Shown one piece after another: positions 22,169 through 37,025 of a DNA stretch of 64,000 nt (position 1 is its first letter; each line of letters opens with the position of its first letter). The DNA is from Marichromatium bheemlicum (lineage in GTDB: Bacteria > Pseudomonadota > Gammaproteobacteria > Chromatiales > Chromatiaceae): assembly GCF_012276755.1 (NCBI RefSeq), contig NZ_JAAXKX010000001.1, positions 1 to 64,000 of the forward strand. The letters run 5' to 3'. The notes below the pieces were generated by a model that worked only from the letters and a program-made list of their open reading frames with translations, was not told the origin of the DNA and searched no databases. Both the position numbers and the translations under genes were made by a program.

Positions 22169-22375
22169 ATGATCACCGGAGTCGTTAAATGGTTCAATAA
22201 CGCAAAGGGCTACGGGTTCGTGCAACCCGATGGGCGCGATGAGGACGTCTTCGTCCATTTCTCGGCGATCGACATGGAGGGCTACAAGACGCTCAGGGAG
22301 GGACAGAAGGTCCAGTTCGAGCTGAACCAGGGGCCCAAGGGCCTGCACGCAGCGAAGGTGCATCGTCTCAGCTGA
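22169..22375 (+). CDS. cspD: Cold-shock domain protein (CspD-like)
   Basis: A 68-residue single-stranded nucleic acid-binding protein of the CSD family. RNP1 is seen as KGYGFVQP near residue 13 and RNP2 as VFVHFSAI near 27. GGAGG lies 10 nt before the ATG. Divergence from clpS-clpA is the location of cspD, the stationary-phase inhibitor of replication in E. coli. The symbol is given on context; activity as a general CspA-type RNA chaperone is equally possible. Confidence 0.9.
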   Translation: MITGVVKWFNNAKGYGFVQPDGRDEDVFVHFSAIDMEGYKTLREGQKVQFELNQGPKGLHAAKVHRLS

Positions 22376-22414
22376 TGCCGGAGCGCGACCGGGGTCCCCC
22401 CCGATCGCTCAACC

Positions 22415-22446
22415 GAGGGGCGCGACCTGACCGGGTCGCGCCCCTC
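22415..22446. terminator. Strong hairpin between cspD and icd
   Basis: GAGGGGCGCGACC and GGTCGCGCCCCTC form a 13-bp stem with a 6-base loop between the convergent cspD and icd genes. It probably terminates both. The flanks lack a long T-run on either strand. Confidence 0.7.
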
Positions 22447-22461
22447 GTCGTTGTGGGCGCC

Positions 22462-23715
<1,254 letters not shown>

Positions 23716-23880
23716 AAGCAGTTTTCTCTATCGGGTGATCAAAAGGGAATATGCTACCATCCTCGGTTACTCATTGCGCAGACCCGATGCCAGATCGGCG
23801 GCCCGCACCCGAGGCCATCACCGCTGACGGGGCGTGTCCGAAATGCGCCTCACCCTCGTCGTACCCACTAGATTAGCGCC

Positions 23881-25005
23881 ATGGTTTCCCGCGCCCCCCA
23901 ACCTCGCCCCGAACGTATCGTCATCGGCCTCTCCGGCGGCGTCGACTCGGCCGTCGCCGCCTATCGCCTGCTCGAGCAGGGCCATCAGGTCGAGGCATTG
24001 TTCATGAAGAACTGGGAAGAGGACGACGACCCCTACGGCGGCTATTGCGCCGCCGCCGAGGACCTGGCCGATGCCCGCGCCGTCGCCGAACGGCTCGGCA
24101 TCCGCCTGCACACCGTCAACTTCGCCACCGAGTACTGGGATCGGGTGTTCGAGCACTTCCTCGCCGAGTACCGCGCGCTACGCACCCCCAACCCCGACAT
24201 CCTGTGTAACCGCGAGATCAAGTTCGCCGCCTTCCTCGAACACGCCCTGGACCTCGGCGCCGAGGCCATCGCCACCGGCCACTATGCCCGGGTCGAGCAC
24301 GGCGCGACCGGCCATCGACTCTGTCTGTGCGCCGACGCCAACAAGGACCAGACTTACTTCCTCCACCTGCTCGACCAGCACCAGCTCGCCCACGCCCGCT
24401 TCCCGCTGCACGATCTCACCAAGCCCGAGGTGCGCGCCATCGCCCGTCGGCTCGGCCTGGCCAACGCCGCGAAGAAGGACAGCACCGGGATCTGCTTCAT
24501 CGGCGAGCGGCGTTTCGGCGAGTTCCTCGCGCGCTATGTCGACCGCACCCCGGGACCGATCGAGACCCCCGAGGGACGGGTGCTCGGCGAGCACCACGGC
24601 CTGGCCTACTACACCATCGGCCAGCGTCAGGGGCTCGGCATCGGCGGCATCGCCGGCGGCGGCGAGGCCCCCTGGTTCGTCGCCGCCAAGGATCCGGCCC
24701 ACAACCGTCTGATCGTCGTCCAGGGCAAGCATCATCCCCTGTTGATGACCTCCGCGCTGCATGCCCAATCGCCACACTGGATCGCCGGCGCGGCCCCGGC
24801 GGGCGTCCCCTTCGACTGCCTGGCGCGGCTGCGGCACCGCCAACCACTGCAGCAGTGCACCGTCGAGCGCCTCGACGCCGGCGGCTGTCGAGTGCGTTTC
24901 GCCGAGCCACAGCGCGCGGTCACCCCTGGCCAGTCGATCGTCTTCTATCAGCACGGGACTTGTCTCGGCGGCGCCGTGATCGAGCACGCCGAGCCCAGAG
25001 CGTAG
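23881..25005 (+). CDS. mnmA: tRNA-specific 2-thiouridylase MnmA
   Basis: Makes 2-thiouridine at the wobble position U34 of tRNAs for Lys, Glu and Gln, using sulfur relayed by Tus proteins. 374 residues. The PP-loop [10 protein letters not shown] is near residue 19. The catalytic cysteine pair is Cys110 ([12 protein letters not shown]) and Cys205 (TGICFIGER). The start has only a moderate upstream Shine-Dalgarno. hflD follows after 14 nt, the usual partner. Confidence 0.97.
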   Translation: MVSRAPQPRPERIVIGLSGGVDSAVAAYRLLEQGHQVEALFMKNWEEDDDPYGGYCAAAEDLADARAVAERLGIRLHTVNFATEYWDRVFEHFLAEYRALRTPNPDILCNREIKFAAFLEHALDLGAEAIATGHYARVEHGATGHRLCLCADANKDQTYFLHLLDQHQLAHARFPLHDLTKPEVRAIARRLGLANAAKKDSTGICFIGERRFGEFLARYVDRTPGPIETPEGRVLGEHHGLAYYTIGQRQGLGIGGIAGGGEAPWFVAAKDPAHNRLIVVQGKHHPLLMTSALHAQSPHWIAGAAPAGVPFDCLARLRHRQPLQQCTVERLDAGGCRVRFAEPQRAVTPGQSIVFYQHGTCLGGAVIEHAEPRA

Positions 25006-25019
25006 CGGAGCATTTTCCC

Positions 25020-25646
25020 ATGTCCTACGACAACCTCGACCGGCTCATCGCCTTTGCCGGTCTTCACCAGGGCGCCGCCTGCGTCACCCGCATCGCCCAC
25101 CGCGGCAGTGCCGAGGCGGAGATGATGGAGCCCTGCATCTACAGCCTGTTCCAGGTCGATGCCGAGAGCACCGCCGCGGTCTTCGGCGCCCCAGGCGCGG
25201 TCGCGCCGGGGGCACGCCAGGTCATTGCCCAACTCACCGGGCTGCCCGAACGCAACCTCGAACTCACCCGCTACGTGGTGACCCTGATCCGGCTCGAACG
25301 CGCACTCGCCCGCGAGCCCGGGCGCCTCGCGCGGCTCGGCGAGGGCATCGAGGCCGCACGCGCCAAGCTCGAGCACTTCCCACTATTGCACCCGGCGATC
25401 CTCGGTCACTTCGCCGACCTCTACAGCGAGACCATCAGCACCCTGACCCCTCGGGTGATGGTCCAGGGCAGCGAGCTGCACCTCGGCAATCCCGACAACC
25501 AGAGTCGGGTACGTGCCTTGCTGCTCGCCGGCATCCGCGCCGCGATGCTGTGGCGCCAGGTCGGCGGTTCACGTTGGCACCTGCTGCTGCGCAACCGCCA
25601 GATCCTCGACGACGCGCGCGCCTATCTCGACCGTCACGAAGACTGA
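25020..25646 (+). CDS. hflD: High-frequency lysogenization protein HflD homologue
   Basis: A 208-residue peripheral inner-membrane protein. In E. coli HflD binds phage lambda CII; its housekeeping role is unclear. Family features are the all-helical sequence with LDRLIAFAGLHQGAACV at the start, a LTRYVVTLIRLERAL block near 80, IAGLYSETISTL-like FADLYSETISTLTPRVMV near 127 and ILLAGIRAAMLWRQ-like ALLLAGIRAAMLWRQVGG near 165. Position between mnmA and purB (here acnA intervenes) supports the call. Confidence 0.93.
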   Translation: MSYDNLDRLIAFAGLHQGAACVTRIAHRGSAEAEMMEPCIYSLFQVDAESTAAVFGAPGAVAPGARQVIAQLTGLPERNLELTRYVVTLIRLERALAREPGRLARLGEGIEAARAKLEHFPLLHPAILGHFADLYSETISTLTPRVMVQGSELHLGNPDNQSRVRALLLAGIRAAMLWRQVGGSRWHLLLRNRQILDDARAYLDRHED

Positions 25647-25803
25647 ACCGCCTTCATCCGACGGGGCTTGAACACGCCCCGTCACACCCGCCCGGAGGGA
25701 CCCGCCGCACCCCGTCAGCGCACGGTGTATGGCGCGTCGCCCCCCTGGACGCTAGAATTTCGCGTTTTCGCGAAATGACGATAGCCACATCCGGAGCCAT
25801 TGC

Positions 25804-28467
<2,664 letters not shown>

Positions 28468-28505
28468 GGCCGACCCCACGGGCGCCGCGTGCGGCGCCCT
28501 GGCGC

Positions 28506-28539
28506 GATCGCCCGAGTCCCGTCCGGGGCTCGGGCGATC
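28506..28539 (+). terminator. Hairpin terminator candidate after acnA
   Basis: GATCGCCCGAG and CTCGGGCGATC form an 11-bp stem that can extend inward through CCC-GGG pairs, 38 nt past the acnA stop. The tail (TCTGCGTTGT) is only partly T-rich. The rest of 28540-28784 contains no gene I can support. Confidence 0.6.
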
Positions 28540-28604
28540 TGCGTTGTACGTCACAAAAAATGCAGTGCGTGGCCACGAGCAGGAGCGGCACGCGCACGCC
28601 ATAA

Positions 28605-30155
<1,551 letters not shown>

Positions 30156-30198
30156 GGGCAGGAGGCGCTCCCACACGGGCCGCGCCCACGGCCCCACG

Positions 30199-30234
30199 AA
30201 AAAAATTGGCCGGTCACGTAGAACGTGACCGGCC
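30199..30234 (-). terminator. Intrinsic terminator between purB and the OmpA-like gene
   Basis: GGCCGGTCACGT and ACGTGACCGGCC make a 12-bp stem with a 3-base loop. On the minus strand it is followed by AATTTTTTT, a textbook terminator for leftward transcription. It also lies just past purB and may stop rightward RNA. Confidence 0.85.
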
Positions 30235-30343
30235 TTCCATCAAGCCCCTGTCGGGGGGGAGTGGGGCTTAACTGGACCTGCGCGCCCGCCCGGTCCGACC
30301 GAGCAGACGACTAGAAACTGGGGTTGGGATGGGCGATCGCTCG

Positions 30344-30385
30344 CGACACACGCCGACCGGCCCGAAGGGCCGCATCGGCGTGTCG
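30344..30385 (-). terminator. Long hairpin downstream of the OmpA-like gene
   Basis: Outer arms CGACACACGCCGA and TCGGCGTGTCG enclose an inner GGCCC-GAA-GGGCC hairpin, 45 nt past the OmpA-like stop. With the T-tailed hairpin at 30199-30234 it forms a tandem structured 3' end. Confidence 0.5.
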
Positions 30386-30429
30386 GCTGAGGCAGCAGGC
30401 GCCGATCCCTGGCGCGTGACGAGGTCGGT

Positions 30430-30996
30430 TCAGCCCTCGACCTGGGAGCGGATGGTCACGCGACGCTGCTTGACCGAGTAGATATCGAACTCGGGCAGCA
30501 TCTCCAGCTCACCACGGCTCTCGACGGAGACGATATCGCTCGCCGGGATCCCCTTGGAGACCATGTAATCACGCACCGCGTTGGCGCGATTCATACCCAG
30601 GGTGTAGTTATAGGACTCTGCCCCCTTGGCATCGGTATGTCCGACCAGGGTCAGCTGCTCACGCGACTCGGTGGCGTTGACATCAGCGATGTAGTCGTCG
30701 AGACGCGCCAACTCGTTGTCGTTGACCACGTTCTCGATACGATACTTGTCGAACTCGAAGTTCAGACGCACCACGAACTCGGCCGGCACTGGCTTGACGC
30801 AGGGCTCGAGATCGTTCGGGCCTTGGGTGCTCTGCCAGCACTCGCCATAACCGGTGACCCAAGCGGTACCGGTCGGCTGGGCCGACCAGAAGTGGTCCAT
30901 CAGATCGGCCGCATTGGCAGCCAGCGGGGCGCTCAGGGCCAGCGCCAAGGAGGCGGCGGCTGCTGCGGCGCGGGGGGTCTGTTTGAACTTGCGCAT
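30430..30996 (-). CDS. OmpA/MotB C-domain protein
   Basis: A secreted protein of 188 residues that probably ties the outer membrane to peptidoglycan. A signal peptide ends near ANA at about residue 29. A short region with two Cys (GECWQ and EPCVK) follows. The OmpA-like domain runs from about 75 to the end, with FEFDKYRI, LVGHTDAKGAESYNYTLGMNRA and VESRGE. No beta-barrel is present. ATG 30996 was preferred to GTG 31002; AGGAAA lies upstream. The ordinary rule for OmpA-like proteins (Asp and Arg binding diaminopimelate) seems satisfied. Confidence 0.9.
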   Translation of the reverse strand: MRKFKQTPRAAAAAASLALALSAPLAANAADLMDHFWSAQPTGTAWVTGYGECWQSTQGPNDLEPCVKPVPAEFVVRLNFEFDKYRIENVVNDNELARLDDYIADVNATESREQLTLVGHTDAKGAESYNYTLGMNRANAVRDYMVSKGIPASDIVSVESRGELEMLPEFDIYSVKQRRVTIRSQVEG

Positions 30997-31354
30997 CTTC
31001 ACGGTTTCCTGTTCAGGTGGGTGAGTGGTCCGATCGGCGACACGTTATAAGCTGTAGCACATGTCAGTAAAAAGCAACAGCGTGGTGCGTTAATCTCACC
31101 AGCGACTCAATGTCTGGCCCCCGACGCGGGATTTCAATCCGATCCTGACCCCGTGAACACCAGGGACCACACTCGCGACACAGACATTCTAGCCTACAAC
31201 TGCCGCAACAGCGCAACTTTTTTCACTAACCGCAACATATTTACAACGAAAGTCATCATAAAACAACAGTACGTCGACGACGGACCCGGCGACGGCCACG
31301 ACGCGGTAGGAAATATCCGGAAACCAACACCCCGCCGCCACTAGGAGAGCCACC
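30997..31354. other. AT-richer intergenic region between divergent genes
   Basis: About 358 bases between the OmpA-like gene and the rightward PLD-like gene. It is clearly less GC-rich than its surroundings, especially 31180-31265, as expected for divergent promoters. A TATAAC on the minus strand near 31045 could be a -10 for the OmpA-like gene, but no convincing -35 is paired with it. No small ORF here looks genuine. Confidence 0.4.
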
Positions 31355-31843
31355 ATGCGCCAACCCGACACGCCACGAACCCTCGACGGAGTCGAACCGA
31401 TCCGCGCCGCCGGGATCGAACTGGCCACCCAGGCCAGGCGCGAGCTGTTGCTCTTCGGCCCCGGCCTCGCCCCCGAACTCTATGACCATGAGGACTTCCT
31501 CGGGGCGGTGCAGCGGCTGGCGCTCGAGCGTCCCGACCAACCGGTCCGGATCCTGGTCGGCGAGACCCGCGAGGCGCGCCGCCACGGTCATCGGCTGATC
31601 GAGCTGGCACGCCGCCTGACCTCGCGCATCGCGATCCGCCGCTGCGCCGAGGACGACCGCGAGCGCACCGACGCCTTTCTCGTCGTCGACGCCCGAGGAT
31701 ATCTCTACCGTCACCATGGCGCCGCCTACAGCGCCGAATTGGTCCTCGGCGCCGCCGCTGAGGCGCGTCGGTTGCGTGAAGAATTCATCCAGATGTGGGA
31801 ACGCAGCGACAGCGACCCAGAGGTCGCCAGGCTGCACCTCTAG
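31355..31843 (+). CDS. Uncharacterised protein, possibly PLD-like (DUF7931 type)
   Basis: A 162-residue cytoplasmic protein preceded by TAGGAGAG. It resembles a family of small proteins with a phospholipase D-like fold but without a recognisable HKD motif: RRELLLFGPGLAPELYDHE near residue 28, PVRILVGETREARRHGHRLIELARRL near 63 and DAFLVVDARGYLYR near 109, ending with EEFIQMWERS. I recall this as DUF7931, but that label is not certain. No catalytic residues can be named. No role is suggested by its neighbours. Confidence 0.65.
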   Translation: MRQPDTPRTLDGVEPIRAAGIELATQARRELLLFGPGLAPELYDHEDFLGAVQRLALERPDQPVRILVGETREARRHGHRLIELARRLTSRIAIRRCAEDDRERTDAFLVVDARGYLYRHHGAAYSAELVLGAAAEARRLREEFIQMWERSDSDPEVARLHL

Positions 31844-31947
31844 ACGGACAGAGCGCGGCCCATCACCGCGCTCGGCGACGGCATTGCACCGCCCCGTGTC
31901 GCCCCGGCTGAGGCCGGAACACGGCGTACAGGCACCCCCGTCCCGCC

Positions 31948-34900
31948 TCAGGCACGCGCGCGGCGCGCCTCGGACGGGACCTCGAGTTCATCGACGAAGC
32001 AGGGCCGGGCAATCCCATAGCCCTGGACATAGTCGACCCCGAGCTCGCGTAGTAGCGCCAGGATCTCCTCGTTCTCGACATACTCGGCGATGGTCTCCTT
32101 GCCCATGAAGTGCGCGATCTCGTTGAACGACTTGACGATCGCCCGGTCGTGGGGGTTGTCGAGGATGTCCTTGACGAAGGAGCCATCGATCTTGACGAAG
32201 TCGACCGGCAGCTGCTTGAGATAGCCGTAGGAGGACATCCCCGAGCCGAAGTCGTCGAGCGAGATCGGACAGCCCATCGACTGCAGCGACTCGAGCAACC
32301 GCACCGCCTGATCGAGATGCACGATGGCGGCGGTCTCGGTGACCTCGAAGCCGACCAGCCCCGGTGGCACCTGCCAACGCTCGAAGGCCGCGCGGATGAA
32401 GGCGTCGAGCCCCGGATCGCTCAACGATTGGCCGGAGAGGTTGATCGCCACCCCCCCGTAGCCGCGCACCAGTTCGGGGTTCTCGTGCAGCCAGCGCAGC
32501 GCCTCCTCGATCACCTGACGATCGACCTCGTGCATCAGGTTCATCGCCTCGGCGGCGCCGATGAAATCCGGCAATGGCAGCAAGGTGTCGTTGGCGTCAT
32601 AGACGCTCAACAGGATCTCGCCATGATGGAAGGGGCCGACGGCGTCCCCCTCGCCCACTGCGGCAATCGGCTGCAGGCGCAACCGCTTGCGCCCGGTCTT
32701 GATCGCCTCCTCGGCCTGGGCCCAGCCACGCATGCGCTCGAGCTGGGCGATGATCTGCGGGTCGTCCTCGACATAGTGCACCACTCGACCACCGCCGGCG
32801 TGCTGGGCGGCGAGACAGGCGACATTGGCCGCCGAGAGGATGTGTTCAGGGCTCTCGACCCGGGTGTCGACCAGCGCCACGCCGAGGCTCACCGACAGTC
32901 GCAGCATCCGCTCCTGCAGGTTGACCGAGACCGACTCCAACGCCGCCCGCACCTGCTCGGCGGTCGCCAACGCCGTCTCGGCGTCGTGCGCCGGCGCGAT
33001 CAGCGCGAACCGATTCCAGCCGAGATAGGCCAGACAGGGGGCATCGGGTAGCAGCGCGCGCAGCCGCTCGGCGATCAGCACCAACAGCCGTTCCCCGACG
33101 GCGTAGCCATGGGTGGCGGTCAGCAGCTCGAAGCGATCGAGTTCGAGGAAGCCGAGCAGATGACGCGGTTTCGTCGTGGTGCTGGTCAGCAGCCCGGTGA
33201 GCACCCCCACCAGTCGCCGCTGCCCGGGCAGCCCGGTCAGGGCGTCGTCGACGGTCTGTCCCCGGACCTGGTCATCGAGTTCGGCGAGGGTGGCCTCGGC
33301 GGCACGCTGCATCAGCGGACGGCGCGGCGGCGCCTGCACCCGCGCCTGCCCCTGAGCGAGCTGCGCGGCCAGGCGCGCCGGGGTGAAGGTACGAACCCGC
33401 CGCCCCATCGGATCGCTCAAGGCCAACCGAACGCCGTTCTCACTACGCCACACCAACCGATAGGCACGCTCGCCGGACGACTCGGTCAGCCAGATCACAC
33501 TGCCCAGGGCCAACTCGGCGACCGTCTTGCGGGCCGCGCGCCAGTCCCCCTCCTCGACCCCCTCGGGCGGATCTCGGGGCTCGGGCTCGCTCCGCGTCGG
33601 CGGTTCGCCGACGAAGGCAACCCAGTGATCACGCCCGAGCTGTCCCCGCGCCACCTGGTGCAGGGCTGTGTCGATCTGTTGCGCCAGGGTATCGGCCCCG
33701 AAGGGATCGTGCCCGATATAGACCAACCCCTCGTAGATCGTTCCGGCCAAGGCGGGGATATCATCGACCTTATACTCGCCGCGCAACGCCCGGTGCAGGT
33801 TCCACAGCGGCCCCCAATAGCGCAGCCAGCGAGCGCTGTCGATTCCGGTATAGTTGCACACCGACTCGAGCAGATTGCGCCAACCGGCATCGAGTAGCTG
33901 CGGGAGCAGCGGGTGCACCAACTCACCACCGAAGGTCTCCTGCAACCGTCGCCGTACCCGCTCGCGGGCACGGCGCTCGCATTCACGCGCCTCATTGGCC
34001 CCGACCCAACGCGAGACATTGGCTCGATAGCGCGCGCCGACGCGCTCGCGCAACGAATGCAGCCCGGCCGAGATGGCCCGCAAGGTGTCGAGGTCACCCG
34101 CGTCGGTGACCACCAGCCGATGCACGAAGTCCTCGAACTCACCACTCAACACCCGGTCGTCGGCATCGCCGTTGAGCAGGAAGGAGGAGAGTTCCTCGAG
34201 CTGGTTCATCAATTCGACCAGCGGGTGTGCGGCAGCATCGACGCCACCACCACCACGACTGCTGACGGCCATCGCCAGGAAGTGGATCGACAGGCGTCGG
34301 ATCAGGGTCTTGATACCCTCGGGGGCGAGCGGATCATCGAGGATCTGCGAGAGCATCTGGTCAGTCATATCGACCTGCTCGCGCACCCGTGGTGCCTGCA
34401 GTCCAGCGCTCCCACCCGCGCCCGGCTGAGCGGCGAGCAGCTGCGCGACCCCGGCCGGCGCCTCCCCACCGCCCAGCGCGCGCTCGGTCAACTGTTGGAA
34501 CAGCTTGCCGAGCCCAACCCCTTGACGGCGCGGCTCAGCGGCCTCGGCAGCGGCACGGGCATCCGGCCTCGGCTGACGCGGCGCACTCGCCGCACGGCGG
34601 TCGCCGTCCGCGGCGGTGTTGGTGACACGCGGCTGGATCGGCGCGAACTCGGGCAACCCCTGGGTGTGCCAGTGCTGCAACAGTTCCAGGTAAAAGGTCT
34701 CGAGATGCTGCACCATGGGCGTCGCCGCCAACTGCAGCGTACGGCACAGCAGCTCCCCCTCCACCCCGGCCTGACGCAAGGCATCGGTCAGGGCCTCGAC
34801 CAGTGGCTCGGGCTCCAAGGCCACACGGATCTCGCCGAAGACCCCGGTCAGATGGGCACGCAGGGCACGCAATGGCTCGGCAAGCTCACGCTCGAGCCGA

Positions 34901-35640
34901 TTGATCAGCTCCGAGCGCGCCAACCACAGCTCGAATTCGTGCGGATCGACGAGTTCGAGCGAGCCATCCCGCGCCGTCTTGCTCGCGGTGGTTCGCGGCT
35001 GCTGTCGCCCCGCCACGGCAAGCCCACCGAGCCCTTCCAGCACTGCGCCGCTCAGCCCCTGCGCCAGCGCCCCGGCCTGGAAGGCACGCCCGAGCTGACC
35101 GATCCCCCCGACGAAGTGCGCGCGCTGCGCATCGTTCTCGGCGCGCTCGCTGTGGCTCCACAGGGTATCGATCAAGGTCGCAAAGAGGTCATCGACCAAC
35201 GGCGAGAGCTGCTCGCGGCTGAACTGTTCGATCAGCGCCTGGGCCCGGGAGGCCACGGCCGTCGCCGAGGCCGGTGGCGGCGTCGCCCCGGAGTCGGATA
35301 GGAAGCGCTCCAGATGCATCTGCCCATCGGCGGCGAAGTGGATGAAACGGGCCCCTACCCCACCCTCGACGCGATGCACCACGACGATCACCGCCTGCAG
35401 GGTACGGCGGCGATCGTCGAGTGGGAGCTTGAAGCGGATCTGGCAACGCTCGCCAGCCTGCAGCTGCAGCTCGGACTCGCGCTTGCCCATGTCGAGCAGC
35501 AGCCCGCCGCTGCACAGATTGCGCACCCGACACTCGAGGCGCGGTTGGTTGGGGGCTCGGATCTCGGCCGGAAGATCGACGGCGGTGCGACGCTGGCGCC
35601 GCCGCTCTCGGGTCTCGCCGTGTGCGCCATCGTTAGCCAT
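31948..35640 (-). CDS. PilZ-DUF1631-GGDEF-EAL protein
   Basis: A 1230-residue cyclic-di-GMP protein. Domains in order: PilZ-like (about 10-110, RRTAVDLPAEI near 15), a long DUF1631 region (about 120-780), a degenerate GGDEF domain (about 790-960) and an EAL domain (about 985-1225). The GGDEF signature is replaced by LGWNRF near 873, so diguanylate cyclase activity is unlikely. The EAL part keeps the key acids and amides: GEILLS in place of EALLR, INLSGQSL, FEVTET, LDDFGSG near 1128, KIDGSFVK, AEYVENEE and VQGYGIARP. It may therefore degrade or sense c-di-GMP. ATG 35640 has GGAAG upstream. No coding neighbour shares its transcript. Confidence 0.9.
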   Translation of the reverse strand: MANDGAHGETRERRRQRRTAVDLPAEIRAPNQPRLECRVRNLCSGGLLLDMGKRESELQLQAGERCQIRFKLPLDDRRRTLQAVIVVVHRVEGGVGARFIHFAADGQMHLERFLSDSGATPPPASATAVASRAQALIEQFSREQLSPLVDDLFATLIDTLWSHSERAENDAQRAHFVGGIGQLGRAFQAGALAQGLSGAVLEGLGGLAVAGRQQPRTTASKTARDGSLELVDPHEFELWLARSELINRLERELAEPLRALRAHLTGVFGEIRVALEPEPLVEALTDALRQAGVEGELLCRTLQLAATPMVQHLETFYLELLQHWHTQGLPEFAPIQPRVTNTAADGDRRAASAPRQPRPDARAAAEAAEPRRQGVGLGKLFQQLTERALGGGEAPAGVAQLLAAQPGAGGSAGLQAPRVREQVDMTDQMLSQILDDPLAPEGIKTLIRRLSIHFLAMAVSSRGGGGVDAAAHPLVELMNQLEELSSFLLNGDADDRVLSGEFEDFVHRLVVTDAGDLDTLRAISAGLHSLRERVGARYRANVSRWVGANEARECERRARERVRRRLQETFGGELVHPLLPQLLDAGWRNLLESVCNYTGIDSARWLRYWGPLWNLHRALRGEYKVDDIPALAGTIYEGLVYIGHDPFGADTLAQQIDTALHQVARGQLGRDHWVAFVGEPPTRSEPEPRDPPEGVEEGDWRAARKTVAELALGSVIWLTESSGERAYRLVWRSENGVRLALSDPMGRRVRTFTPARLAAQLAQGQARVQAPPRRPLMQRAAEATLAELDDQVRGQTVDDALTGLPGQRRLVGVLTGLLTSTTTKPRHLLGFLELDRFELLTATHGYAVGERLLVLIAERLRALLPDAPCLAYLGWNRFALIAPAHDAETALATAEQVRAALESVSVNLQERMLRLSVSLGVALVDTRVESPEHILSAANVACLAAQHAGGGRVVHYVEDDPQIIAQLERMRGWAQAEEAIKTGRKRLRLQPIAAVGEGDAVGPFHHGEILLSVYDANDTLLPLPDFIGAAEAMNLMHEVDRQVIEEALRWLHENPELVRGYGGVAINLSGQSLSDPGLDAFIRAAFERWQVPPGLVGFEVTETAAIVHLDQAVRLLESLQSMGCPISLDDFGSGMSSYGYLKQLPVDFVKIDGSFVKDILDNPHDRAIVKSFNEIAHFMGKETIAEYVENEEILALLRELGVDYVQGYGIARPCFVDELEVPSEARRARA

Positions 35641-35962
35641 CAGCGCTTCCCTCTTCCAGAACGTGCGCCCCTGGCAGCCAGCGACCACCGACAACCGGGC
35701 GCCATCGCCCGGTTGCGACACCAGCAGAGATCATCGTCATGCAACACCACAACAGGTAAAGACGCGAGACGCCCACGACCGCGGCGGTCGTAGACCGCAA
35801 CGTCCCTGATTCGGCGTTCCCCGTGACTCTCCTCGCGCATGATCCAGGTCATTTCCCGCCAGGTCCCGGCAATATGCCCCTTGGACCCAGCCAATCGGGC
35901 TTAGTTTGCGCTTTTATGACGACCCTGGCCAGCCTGCCGGATCGCCCCGCAACCCACTGAAC
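35641..35962. other. Intergenic region upstream of the GGDEF/EAL gene
   Basis: About 322 bases between the GGDEF/EAL start and the sohB stop, both leftward. The only structure noted is a small hairpin, ACGACCG and CGGTCGT, at 35775-35791. No gene and no convincing promoter were found. Confidence 0.4.
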
Positions 35963-36991
35963 CTACCCGGCGCTGGGCTGACGCCAGCGCACCACCCCCT
36001 GCTCGAACACCGCGCGTCCACCCTCGAGCAGACGCTCGAGCGGCGGCTTGCGCACCCGCCAAGACAACCCCAACAGGGTATGGCTGTCACTGGCGGCGAG
36101 CAGATAGTCATCACTGGTCTGAATGGCATCGACCAGCCCCAGCTCGACGGCCCGCGTGCCGTGCCAGTATTCACCGGTAGCCACCCGATCGAGGTCGAGC
36201 CCGGGGCGATACTCGGCGACGAAGCGCTTGAACAGCGCATGGGTCTCCTCGAGCTGCTCGCGCAGCTTACGTCGCCCCTCCTCGGTATTCTCGCCGAACA
36301 GGGTCAGGGTGCGCTTGTGTTCACCGGCGGTGTGCAGCTCGAAGTCGACCCCATGACGTTCGAGCAGACGATGGAAGTTGGGGATTTCGGCAAGCACCCC
36401 GATCGAACCGAGCACCGCAAAGGGCGCGGCGATGATGCGATCGGCGACACAGGCCATCAGGTAACCGCCACTGGCCGCGACCTTGTCGACCGCCACCGTC
36501 AGGCGGATACCGCGCTCGCGCAACCGCGCCAACTGCGAGGCGGCCAGGCCATGCTCGCTGACCATGCCGCCGGCATTGTCGAGGCGCACCAGCACCTCGT
36601 CCTCGGACCGTGCCTCGAGCAGCAGCGCGCTGACCAGGGCACGCAACGCGGCGGCCTCGGTGGCGCGAATATCGCCCTTGAACTCGATCACAAACAGCCG
36701 GGGCCGGGTCGCGCTCGCCTGCGCGCGCTGCTTGTCATGCTTGCGCTCGGCCTTGTGCGCCTCACGCAGCGCCTTGCCGGTGAGGGTGGCCTGGCGCAGT
36801 CGCATCGCCTGATCACGCAATCGCGCCCCGAGGTCGACCACCTCGAGACGCCCCGAGACCGGCGCCGGGGGCTGTCCGCTGGCACGCGCGCGCACCACCA
36901 CGATCAGCAGCACCACGAGCGCAAGCAACAGGGTCAGGGTCTTGGCGAGAAACAATCCGTAGTCGAACAACAGCTCCATCAATGGTGGCAT
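35963..36991 (-). CDS. sohB: Inner membrane peptidase SohB (S49 family)
   Basis: Membrane-anchored serine protease of the SppA/SohB family. 342 residues. One N-terminal membrane helix (about 14-33) is followed by a basic linker and the S49 domain. The catalytic Ser is expected at 174 in DKVAASGGYLMACVAD and the general base Lys at 226 in HKRTLTLFGENTEEG. GTATGEYW-like VATGEYWHGTRAVELGLVD is near 275. Start 36991 has GAGG upstream; Met at 36979 gives the E. coli-like MELL start but lacks a Shine-Dalgarno. It follows thyA by 34 nt. Confidence 0.94.
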   Translation of the reverse strand: MPPLMELLFDYGLFLAKTLTLLLALVVLLIVVVRARASGQPPAPVSGRLEVVDLGARLRDQAMRLRQATLTGKALREAHKAERKHDKQRAQASATRPRLFVIEFKGDIRATEAAALRALVSALLLEARSEDEVLVRLDNAGGMVSEHGLAASQLARLRERGIRLTVAVDKVAASGGYLMACVADRIIAAPFAVLGSIGVLAEIPNFHRLLERHGVDFELHTAGEHKRTLTLFGENTEEGRRKLREQLEETHALFKRFVAEYRPGLDLDRVATGEYWHGTRAVELGLVDAIQTSDDYLLAASDSHTLLGLSWRVRKPPLERLLEGGRAVFEQGVVRWRQPSAG

Positions 36992-37025
36992 CGGCAGACA
37001 TCCTCAGGCGCAGGAGATCAACCAC

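Noticed and set aside
31153-31344. Small 63-codon ORF upstream of the PLD-like gene
   Set aside because: No Shine-Dalgarno, no homology seen and atypical composition for the genome; more likely promoter DNA.
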